Translations under genes and position numbers: made by a program | Assembly: GCF_009674585.1 (NCBI RefSeq) | Contig: NZ_WKJP01000005.1 | Span: 124,001-188,000 of the forward strand | Length of the DNA stretch: 64,000 nucleotides | DNA from: Haloferax marinisediminis | GTDB taxonomy: Archaea; Halobacteriota; Halobacteria; Halobacteriales; Haloferacaceae | Direction: 5' to 3' | In this document: positions 37,961 to 44,834 of the stretch, in pieces | Position numbering within the stretch: the first letter of the stretch is position 1 | Layout: the number at the start of each line of letters is the position of its first letter | Notes under the pieces: model-generated | Told to the model about the DNA's origin: nothing | Databases searched by the model: none | What the model saw: only the letters and a program-made list of their open reading frames with translations

Positions 37961-38102
37961 AATGGTCTCATCGTGATTTCTGTACCGAAGTGGAGTGACG
38001 AACCCCTACGCGGTACTCTCCCTTCACGAAACGGTCGGGGTAGTTAACCGATACAAGCGTTATTGACCGACCGTTACGAGCGACCAGTGAATTTCATTCT
38101 AC

Positions 38103-38378
38103 TCACCGACGAAGAGAGATGAGAAGAACCGCGAATCCGAGACCGATGCCAATCGACTCGATGAGGTGAACGATGATGATATCGAATCCAGCGAATTCGA
38201 AGAGCACCCCTTCGATAAACACGCCGACGGTGATGATACCGAAGCCAATCGAGGCATTACGGAGGTAGGGTGCCCGTGTCTTTTGGTATGCCTGATAGCT
38301 GTAGAACGTGATGAGGACGCCCAGTAAAAGAACGACCAACCGAACACCGACCAACACCGCAGTTATCATGTCTACCAT
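38103..38378 (-). CDS. small three-helix membrane protein, DUF7521-like
   Basis: 91 residues, almost entirely three hydrophobic helices (VRLVVLLLGVLITFYSYQAY, ASIGFGIITVGVFIEGVLFE, IESIGIGLGFAVLLIS). It is a close relative of the protein encoded at 38389-38670; both share the Y-x-AY-x(5)-R and F-x-GVxIEG patterns. Such proteins occur in haloarchaea as pairs next to a winged-helix regulator, which is also the case here. Function is unknown; a membrane-bound sensor or partner of the regulator is a guess. It ends the minus-strand set 38103-39022. Confidence 0.7.
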   Translation of the reverse strand: MVDMITAVLVGVRLVVLLLGVLITFYSYQAYQKTRAPYLRNASIGFGIITVGVFIEGVLFEFAGFDIIIVHLIESIGIGLGFAVLLISLRR

Positions 38379-38388
38379 TGGATTACCC

Positions 38389-38670
38389 TCACGTTACCCT
38401 GTACTCACGCCCATACAATGCGTAGAGGACACTCAACATACCGATTGCGACGATTATCGTCGCGACGGTTCCCGCATCGGAGAGTGAGAGTCCGACCACG
38501 TCGAACAGAATTCCCTCGATGACCGCGCCGAAGCTGATGAAGACGAAGCCAACTGCGACGTAGAACATCGGTTGACTGTCGTTCCTGCGGTATCCTCGAT
38601 AGGCCTGATAGGCGATCAAAAATCCGAGAAGCATCGTGACGAGCTTCGCGACGACGAGTCCGACGTGCAT
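38389..38670 (-). CDS. small three-helix membrane protein, DUF7521-like
   Basis: 93 residues with three membrane helices (LVTMLLGFLIAYQAYRGYRR, FYVAVGFVFISFGAVIEGIL, VATIIVAIGMLSVLYALYG). It is a tandem paralogue of the downstream protein and starts one base after the stop of the winged-helix gene, so the three genes are one transcript. The short charged tail ends YGREYRVT. Function unknown. Confidence 0.7.
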   Translation of the reverse strand: MHVGLVVAKLVTMLLGFLIAYQAYRGYRRNDSQPMFYVAVGFVFISFGAVIEGILFDVVGLSLSDAGTVATIIVAIGMLSVLYALYGREYRVT

Positions 38671-38671
38671 A

Positions 38672-39022
38672 CTATCGTTTCCTCATTTCGTCCCAGATGC
38701 GCGTGAATCGGTCAGCCGCGTCTTCGCGGAGTTCGACCCGCACGTCGAACCCGGTTTCGAGGAGCTTGACATCGACTCCTTCGAGTTGCGCTTCGTACTC
38801 ACTGTAGTGATGTCCGCTCGGGTCGATGTGTGTTCGTTCGACGAGTAAATCGTGTTCCAGAAGCGTATTGACACGTCGGGAGATTGTCGAAACAGACATC
38901 CCACATTCCTCGCTGAGGGCTTTTGCAGAGAGCTGTTCGCGGCGTGTCGCTTCGAGAATTGCGCGTGCATAGTCATCGTCGAGGATGGCGAAGATCTCCC
39001 GACCGTCTCGCTCCTCGTTCAC
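38672..39022 (-). CDS. winged-helix transcriptional regulator
   Basis: 116 residues starting with GTG at 39022. Residues about 15-75 form a winged helix (ILDDDYARAILEATRREQLS, ALSEECGMSVSTISRRVNTL, LEHDLLVERTHIDPSGHHY) of the ArsR-like type common in haloarchaea, followed by a C-terminal alpha-helical segment with ELREDAADRF. No metal-binding Cys pair is visible, so it is not an obvious metal sensor. It is the first gene of the set with two small membrane proteins and is divergent from the halocyanin gene, whose shared upstream region contains a TATA box and an inverted repeat. It may control itself or halocyanin. Confidence 0.8.
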   Translation of the reverse strand: MNEERDGREIFAILDDDYARAILEATRREQLSAKALSEECGMSVSTISRRVNTLLEHDLLVERTHIDPSGHHYSEYEAQLEGVDVKLLETGFDVRVELREDAADRFTRIWDEMRKR

Positions 39023-39041
39023 AAACCATATTTCGAGAGAG

Positions 39042-39082
39042 GGGTATAAAAAAGAACGGCGATTTGCTGACCCAGCAAATCG
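39042..39082 (-). promoter_or_regulatory. promoter and inverted repeat between regulator and halocyanin
   Basis: gtataaaaaag at 39042-39052 is a TATA-like box about 25 bases before the GTG of the regulator (minus strand). Directly upstream of it, on the same strand sense, is a perfect 9-base inverted repeat, cgatttgct and agcaaatcg at 39060-39068 and 39074-39082 with a 5-base spacer, which is a candidate operator. Confidence 0.5.
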
Positions 39083-39138
39083 GCTTTCCGTACTATACGT
39101 TTCGGTGTCGAATCCTCATCTGTAAGGAGACCAAGACC

Positions 39139-39836
39139 ATGTCCGAAGACAATCTCACCCGCCGGCGGATGCTTCAGCTGACTGGTAGTGCGGCAGCCAT
39201 CGGACTTGCTGGCTGTGCGGGAGCACCAGCGAGTGACGGACAGAACCAGGCGCAGGCAGCCGATGAATCGCATACCGAGACCGAAGCAGCAGAGGAGAGC
39301 CACGACGATAGCGAGAGTGGACACGGTGAGGAAGAGGAGGGCCACAGTGACGAAGAAGAGGGCCACGGTGAAGATGGGCACGGACACGACGAAGCGGTCG
39401 GTTCGCCGACTGACACGGCCGAGGTGAAGATGGTAACCACCGATAACGGGTACCACTTCGAACCGCACGTCGTGCGTGTGAACGTCGGTGGGACTGTAAC
39501 GTTCCACAACGAGAGCGGCACGCACTCGACGACGGCGTACCACCCAGATAACGACCAGCCACAGCTCGTTCCCGACGGGCAGCATCGTGGGATAGTGGTA
39601 TCCTGTCGGAAGCAGGAGCAACCTTCGAACACACCTTCGAAACCGAGGGCGTCTACCACTACTACTGCACTCCCCACGAAGCGCTCGGCATGATTGCGAC
39701 GGTAATCGTCGGCGAACCGGAGGCACACGGTCAACCCGCGTTAGAGAACATGCCGTCGGACAAGCCCGAGGAGGTCCAGAACAAGCTCAAGGAACTGAAC
39801 GAGATGGTCAACAAAGCGCTCGGCCACGAACACTGA
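39139..39836 (+). pseudogene. halocyanin (blue copper lipoprotein), frameshifted
   Basis: Starts MSEDNLTRRRMLQLTGSAAA with Tat signal and lipobox Cys at about residue 26. A linker rich in Glu, His and Ser (about residues 43-95) follows. The copper-binding domain begins YHFEPHVVRVNVGGTVTFHN and has AYHPDNDQ, the first His ligand. The frame in use stops at 39693. Adding one G to the run at 39577-39579 restores the true C-terminus with GAASWDSGILSEAGATFEHT, then YYCTPHEALGM (Cys, His and Met ligands) and a helical tail ending at TGA 39834-39836. The protein in the present sequence cannot bind type 1 copper. Halocyanins carry electrons at the outer face of the membrane. It is a genuine loss or a homopolymer error. 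Confidence 0.83.
39814..39836 (+). repeat. 23-base direct repeat, copy 1
   Basis: Last 23 bases of the restored halocyanin frame, aagcgctcggccacgaacac then tga. Copy 2 lies 239 bases downstream and differs in one base. Confidence 0.7.
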
Positions 39837-40240
39837 CCACCTCCTGAATCCCAGGGGCCTCTGAACCCGAACCCGAAGACCAGAACGTGTTGACAGTGGG
39901 GTCGGTGGTGAGAGGGAATTGTCTGCCACCACCTTCCGGATTTCTCGTGACTCCACAAAAACTCGTTCGGTATATCGACATAAGGTATATCGACTCCAGG
40001 AGTCCAAGAGAGTGAATTGTGTTCTCTGGAGCGGGCTACTCCTACAGGACTCAAGCTCTCGGCCACGAACACTGATCAACGAATAGACGGGGATCCGTTG
40101 GGGTGTCTACTCCCTGTTTGTCTATTGCGCCTGTGCTGACTAGAGAGAGCAAATTTACCAATCAGTGCGCCGTCTCGCCCGTACATTGTACCGACTGACT
40201 CGGAAAGAGTACTCGACCTTCCCCGTCGACAGTCGACAAC
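39837..40240. other. noncoding gap with repeated halocyanin tail
   Basis: 404 bases between halocyanin and the recombinase (stop at 40241). It contains copy 2 of the 23-base halocyanin-tail repeat at 40053-40075 and two copies of ggtatatcgac at 39969-39979 and 39984-39994. No gene is evident. The layout suggests past rearrangement. Confidence 0.5.
40053..40075 (+). repeat. 23-base direct repeat, copy 2
   Basis: aagctctcggccacgaacac then tga, identical to 39814-39836 except one base. It is outside any gene and looks like a remnant of a duplicated halocyanin end. Confidence 0.65.
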
Positions 40241-41485
40241 TCAATTCTGTGCTGGGTCTTCGACACGTCGCGTGCTGGCGTTGGGTTCGAACACAGTAGC
40301 CAACTTCTCGCGCATCGCCTGCCGGCGGAACGAGCGGCGTCGTTCCTCTGAGAGATAGTTCGACATGACGACTTCGGTGCTTTTGGACCCCTGGTCGGCC
40401 GCGACGCCTTCCAACTGCGAGAGCATGTCGTCGACTGCTTCCTGGTAAGCCGTGTACCAGAACCGCCGACAGAGTTTCGCGGTCGGCGTCTGGCCGTCGA
40501 CTGTCACGCCCGCATCGGTGGCGAGTCGCTTGAACCGTCGATTGACTGTCTCGCGGGCGATGTGGCCAGTCGAGGACCGAGAGGATGGAAAGAGCGCGCC
40601 GTTCCAGTCTTCGTCGGAGAGGTCGTCGATTCGGTCGGCCACGGCATCGACGCCGTAGAGGAGTGCCACTGTCCCCGGTCCGTTCTTTCGTTCTTCGAAC
40701 GTGATGTGTGGGTCGTCGCCGGAGAGACTGAGTTGTGACGCGTCGAGCGATGCGAGTTCGTTCGGGCGCAGACCCCACCCGGCGAGACCGAGAACGAGGA
40801 GACGTTCTTCGAGGTCTGCCGCTGCGGCGTACACTTGCCGGACCTGCTCGGCGGTCATCGTTCGGTTGTCTGGTTGGCCCTGTTCCCAGCGGAACTGTTT
40901 CGCAGCGTTCTCGACGGGGTTGTATCGGGCCCGCCGGAAGTCCACGAGATAGTCGTAGAACGCGCGGACCGTCTGGAGGTACTTGAGTTTCGTCCCGTCG
41001 GTCGCCAACTCGTCGTCGAAGACGTCGAGGACTTCCAGACACCGGGCAATCTCGTCGGGTTCGGCGTCCCTGTCGTCCAGCCGTTCGAGGAGGGTGGCGC
41101 GACCGTGGAGGTCACGGTACACACGAGCGAATCGAGCGAGGTGTGTGCGCCGGGTTGGTATCGTCGATTCGGCCAGTCCACGGCGGGATTCGAGCATGCC
41201 GAGGTACGATTCGAACGCCTCGACTGTCGCGTCGTCTTCGATGTGCCACTCGTATCCCGTCGTGTCGTCCACGCCGAGCCCGACTACGTCGACGAAGAAC
41301 TGACGAGGGGTGAGGTCGTGTTTCTCTCGTAACGCGTACGCGATTCCCGACCATCCGTGGTCGGTCAACCACTCGTACGTCGGAACGTCCTGCGTCGGGT
41401 CCATTCCGTCTCGGTCCATCGCGGGTGCGATGGTATCCCAGTAGAACGATTCGAGTTCGTCGAGTGACTTCCGAGACCAGTTCAC
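40241..41485 (-). CDS. tyrosine recombinase (integrase family)
   Basis: 414 residues. The SAM-like core-binding domain spans about residues 80-200 (DDATVEAFESYLGMLESRRG). The catalytic domain follows, with GLAGWGLRPNELASL (Arg240), the Lys region FEERKNGPGT, a C-R-R-F-W segment where H-x-x-R is usual (Arg340 or 341), and VMSNYLSEERRR with nucleophile Tyr377. The first His of the HxxR box is absent, as in some haloarchaeal integrases. It may act in integration of a virus or plasmid, or in cell-chromosome resolution. No other phage gene and no recognisable tRNA attachment site are nearby, so it stands alone. Confidence 0.82.
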   Translation of the reverse strand: MNWSRKSLDELESFYWDTIAPAMDRDGMDPTQDVPTYEWLTDHGWSGIAYALREKHDLTPRQFFVDVVGLGVDDTTGYEWHIEDDATVEAFESYLGMLESRRGLAESTIPTRRTHLARFARVYRDLHGRATLLERLDDRDAEPDEIARCLEVLDVFDDELATDGTKLKYLQTVRAFYDYLVDFRRARYNPVENAAKQFRWEQGQPDNRTMTAEQVRQVYAAAADLEERLLVLGLAGWGLRPNELASLDASQLSLSGDDPHITFEERKNGPGTVALLYGVDAVADRIDDLSDEDWNGALFPSSRSSTGHIARETVNRRFKRLATDAGVTVDGQTPTAKLCRRFWYTAYQEAVDDMLSQLEGVAADQGSKSTEVVMSNYLSEERRRSFRRQAMREKLATVFEPNASTRRVEDPAQN

Positions 41486-41662
41486 GCTCGCCCACCTCTG
41501 TCGGCGTCGTCGTCGCGTCGCGTTCCGGAGACCATCGTTCTGGTTTCACGGCACGTCGGAGAGGGATTAACACTTTCTCTCGCGGAGAGTGCCCGTACTC
41601 ACCCCATATGTGACGGGACGTAGATATTTCTGGGTGACGTGCCAACAGAGAACCGATACCAG

Positions 41663-43129
41663 ATGAGCGGAAACAATGGGGGTGTTCCGTCGGGACAGAC
41701 GGAAGGGGGTGGCGAGTCGCTCGTTTCGTCTGACCCATCGGTCGATGTGGGCACAACCGCTGACGAAGTGACGGTTCTCGAGAGTGGGACGGAACTCGAA
41801 CGAACAATCGACCTCCGAGGTGGACTTGCAATCGGCGTCGGGACGATGGTTGGGGCAGGGATTTTCGTCTTTCCCGGCCTCGCCGCCGGCAACGCAGGCC
41901 CTGCTGCCGCGCTGTCGTTCGTAATTGGTGCGGTCATTGCGCTGCTTGTCGCACTCCCAACCTCGGAGTTGGCGACGGCGATGCCGAAGAGTGGTGGTGC
42001 GTACTACTTCATCTCGCGTGGGATGGGAGCGCCGTTTGGGGCCGTCGTCGGGATTGGTCTGTGGCTTGGTCTCGTCTTTGCATCGGCGTTCTATCTCGTC
42101 GGATTTGCCCAGTACGCCGTCGCCGTTCTCGAAGAGATTGGTGCGTCGGCGATAATCGTAGAGTCCGTTCCGTTCGTTGCCGTCCTCGGTATTGGATTCG
42201 GACTGCTCTTAACCGTGGTCAGTGTCTTCGGGACGGAGAACACGACGAAACTGCAGAACGGAATCGTGAGTCTGCTTCTCGGTATTCTCTTCATCTTCCT
42301 CCTCTACGGCTCTCTCGACACCCTCGGCCTCTTCGGCCGCGAGACGGTTCCTGAACAGTTCCTGCCGTATGGGTCGTTCAGTATCTTCACAACGGCAGCG
42401 CTCGTCTTCACCTCGTACCTCGGGTTTGCACAGGTCGCGACCGTCGCGGGCGAGATTACGAAACCAGGGCGGAATCTCCCGTTAGCCATGATTGGCTCTG
42501 TAGTCATCGTTGGGACGCTCTACGTGGTGACAATACTCATTTCGACAGGTGCCTTCGGAAGCGTACGACTCTCCACGTTCGGCGAGACGGCCATCGTCGA
42601 AGTCGCTCGTTCGTACCTCGGTCTCCCTGGGGCTATTGCAATTCTCGTCGCTGGACTTCTCGCGACAGTTTCGAGTGCGAACGCATCGATTCTGAGTTCT
42701 TCGCGTGCACTCTACGCTTTGAGTCGCGATGCCTTGGTGCCGACGCAACTTGGCCGAATCAATCTGCGATACGGCACACCACATCTCGCGCTCGCTCTCG
42801 TGGGAGGCCCGACGGTCGTACTCGTCGCAGTGGGTCGGACCGAGGTGTTGGCAGAAGTGGCCTCATTTTTGCACCTCATCTCCTACGGCCTCATGTGTGT
42901 TGCCCTCGTCGTCCTTCGGCGCTCGAACCCCGAGTGGTACAACCCCTCGTTCCGGGTCCCTGGCTATCCCGCAGTGCCTATTGTGGGGGCCATCGCGAGT
43001 TTCGGCCTCGTTGCGTTTATGCAACCGCTCTCACAGGTAATCGGTATCGTCGTCAGCGTCGCTGCATTGGTGTGGTATCTGATTTACGCACGTGAGGTCA
43101 CTCTCAAGGGGGTGCAAGCAGATGCGTAA
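41663..43129 (+). CDS. APC family amino acid permease
   Basis: 488 residues from the ATG at 41663 (a GTG eight codons upstream is the alternative). A 45-residue acidic N-terminus precedes [20 protein letters not shown] and [20 protein letters not shown], the first helix of the APC superfamily with its G-x-G-I-F substrate-binding break. Twelve helices follow; [16 protein letters not shown] is the typical loop. It is a proton- or sodium-coupled amino acid or amine transporter in the plasma membrane. Its last eight bases overlap the start of a UspA gene, an arrangement common for haloarchaeal transporters. Confidence 0.87.
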   Translation: MSGNNGGVPSGQTEGGGESLVSSDPSVDVGTTADEVTVLESGTELERTIDLRGGLAIGVGTMVGAGIFVFPGLAAGNAGPAAALSFVIGAVIALLVALPTSELATAMPKSGGAYYFISRGMGAPFGAVVGIGLWLGLVFASAFYLVGFAQYAVAVLEEIGASAIIVESVPFVAVLGIGFGLLLTVVSVFGTENTTKLQNGIVSLLLGILFIFLLYGSLDTLGLFGRETVPEQFLPYGSFSIFTTAALVFTSYLGFAQVATVAGEITKPGRNLPLAMIGSVVIVGTLYVVTILISTGAFGSVRLSTFGETAIVEVARSYLGLPGAIAILVAGLLATVSSANASILSSSRALYALSRDALVPTQLGRINLRYGTPHLALALVGGPTVVLVAVGRTEVLAEVASFLHLISYGLMCVALVVLRRSNPEWYNPSFRVPGYPAVPIVGAIASFGLVAFMQPLSQVIGIVVSVAALVWYLIYAREVTLKGVQADA

Positions 43130-43874
43130 ATCGCCAGAGATTCGGGTTCTTGTCCCGGTTGCCATCCTGAAGGGGCAGGTGATTCCAGACCAGATGGTTC
43201 GCCTGCTCTCTCGTGCCACTGTTGTTCTCCTTGGATACTACGAGATTCCTGAACAAACGGCCCCTGATCAAGCACGTGAACAGTTCGAAGCGAAAGCGCA
43301 GCACGAACTCCAGGACTTGGTCGACGCGTTCGAATCGTGTGGTTCCACGGTCGAGACGCGCCTCGTCTTCACTCACAACATTTCACAGACGACCGACCGA
43401 ATCGCGACTGAAGCCAACTGTGATGCGGTGTTACTCTCGAACCCTGCACCGACGATCGACCGTATCATCGTCCCGATTAAAGAGAGGATCAACGCCGAGG
43501 CTATCGCCAAAGTTGTCGCGGGTGTGAGCAGCCACCAAGCGGTCGAAGTTACACTGTTCCACGCTGCATCCGACGAAGCAGACGTTCAATACGGTGAACA
43601 ACTGTTAGGTGAGGTTTCGGACGAACTCGTCGTCCTCGGCGTCAGCCGTGACCAGCTCAACAGAGTCGTGACAGTTGCACAGAATCCGCTCCAAGCACTC
43701 ATCGTGGCTGCAGAAAACCACGACGTCGTCATTATGGGTGAGGAGGAACCAACGATTCGTGGCCGGTTGTTTGGTGAGACGTCTGACCGTGTCGCAGAGC
43801 AAACTGTCGGTCCTGTTCTCGTCGTTCGGCGACCACTCGAACCGAACAAAAGTGGTGATTCGAGAGAAAACTGA
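43122..43874 (+). CDS. universal stress protein (UspA), two-domain
   Basis: 250 residues from the ATG at 43122, overlapping the permease stop by eight bases. It starts [20 protein letters not shown], the first beta strand of a Usp fold. [20 protein letters not shown] with [12 protein letters not shown] near the C-terminus is the classical ATP-binding G-x2-G-x9-G(S/T) region of the second domain. The first domain is less typical, as in other transporter-fused Usp proteins. It probably modulates the permease, binding nucleotide in the cytoplasm. Confidence 0.82.
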   Translation: MRKSPEIRVLVPVAILKGQVIPDQMVRLLSRATVVLLGYYEIPEQTAPDQAREQFEAKAQHELQDLVDAFESCGSTVETRLVFTHNISQTTDRIATEANCDAVLLSNPAPTIDRIIVPIKERINAEAIAKVVAGVSSHQAVEVTLFHAASDEADVQYGEQLLGEVSDELVVLGVSRDQLNRVVTVAQNPLQALIVAAENHDVVIMGEEEPTIRGRLFGETSDRVAEQTVGPVLVVRRPLEPNKSGDSREN

Positions 43875-43986
43875 GCGAGCGACGCTCGATGAACGTCCAT
43901 GTAGAATTGACCATAAATAACAATACCAAATTGTCGGTTGTCGAGCACCAGATAGCCATGTATTAGCTGGTCTGGCTTAAAATTTT

Positions 43987-44006
43987 TACAATTTTTAAAA
44001 ATTGTA
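43987..44006. promoter_or_regulatory. perfect 20-base palindrome
   Basis: tacaatttttaaaaattgta is an exact 20-base palindrome made almost only of A and T, in the gap between the convergent UspA and RdfA-family genes. It could be a regulator-binding site, or a termination signal for the convergent transcripts since T-runs end archaeal transcripts. Confidence 0.5.
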
Positions 44007-44135
44007 GAAGGGTTTATGGAGGCATAGTACTACGAAATAACCGATATTTCTGTGGATGGGTATTCATACTGATTCCCCTGCCACAGAGGAGAGCGACGAA
44101 CATCTCTGCACCCTCTATCTTGTGCACTTTGTACC

Positions 44136-44732
44136 TTACTGCTGGCAGTCGCACCCGCCACGTTCGACTAGTTCGTCGAAGCTGTACTGGCTTCCACAGT
44201 CGGCACAGAACACCTGTACGTCGACGAGCACGTCGGGAGACCCGACGACGATTTCGTCTTGGTTTGCGGCCGACTCGATGGCACTCTCTGTCACCGCGGC
44301 GAGTCGCCCACGGAGTCGCTGGACTCGTTCGGTCGGGTCACTCCGTTTGCGTTCTTTGGAGGCACCGCGATACGAGGTGAGATAGGTGTGGACGGCCTGA
44401 TGAGAGACGAAGTCGTCTTGCAGGCCGTCGACGTCGATACCGGCCCGTTCGAGGCGACCACGTGCACGAGTTCGTTCGGCACCAGTCGCGTCGTCTTCGA
44501 CTAACGCGTCGTAGAACGTCTTGACTTCACCGTCGAGCAAGTCGAGACCAGCGTCTGTCGCCGCAGTCTTGAGGAGTTCGTGGTTGAACACGTCGGCGAG
44601 GGTCCGCAGACTATCTGCATCCTCGTCGTCGGTCCACCGGTCTTCTAACTCCTCACCGAGTCCGTTCAACCCATACGACTCGATGAGGCGTCCGACCTTC
44701 GAGTTCGTCGGATTCGGTCGGTCGTCTGGCAT
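44136..44732 (-). CDS. rdfA: RdfA-family protein (rod-determining factor)
   Basis: 198 residues. SKVGRLIESYGLNGLGEELE near the start, TLADVFNHELLKTA, the block RARGRLERAGIDVDGLQDDF, then VSHQAVHTYLTSYRGA, and a C-terminal Cys-rich VFCADCGSQYSFDELVERGG with CDC are the pattern I know for RdfA, named for the Haloferax volcanii factor needed for rod-shaped cells. The four C-terminal Cys suggest a zinc site. Haloarchaea carry several paralogues, so the shape function of this copy is uncertain. It is divergent from the archaeal SMC-related gene (102 bases between starts), the same pairing seen in other haloarchaea, which suggests they work together. Confidence 0.75.
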   Translation of the reverse strand: MPDDRPNPTNSKVGRLIESYGLNGLGEELEDRWTDDEDADSLRTLADVFNHELLKTAATDAGLDLLDGEVKTFYDALVEDDATGAERTRARGRLERAGIDVDGLQDDFVSHQAVHTYLTSYRGASKERKRSDPTERVQRLRGRLAAVTESAIESAANQDEIVVGSPDVLVDVQVFCADCGSQYSFDELVERGGCDCQQ

Positions 44733-44802
44733 GTGTCGAGAACATGCATACCACAGGGATAACGGTTTCCATTACATCGATACGCGTGTAACCGAATACG
44801 AA

Positions 44803-44812
44803 CAATTATTTG
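44803..44812 (+). promoter_or_regulatory. TATA-like box for SMC-related gene
   Basis: caattatttg is centred 27 bases before the ATG at 44835, consistent with a leaderless transcript. Confidence 0.5.
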
Positions 44813-44834
44813 TGGTCAATCACTGTAGAGAGGC

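Noticed and set aside
40241-41485. An integrated virus or plasmid around the recombinase
   Set aside because: No capsid, terminase, replication or tRNA attachment features are seen on either side.
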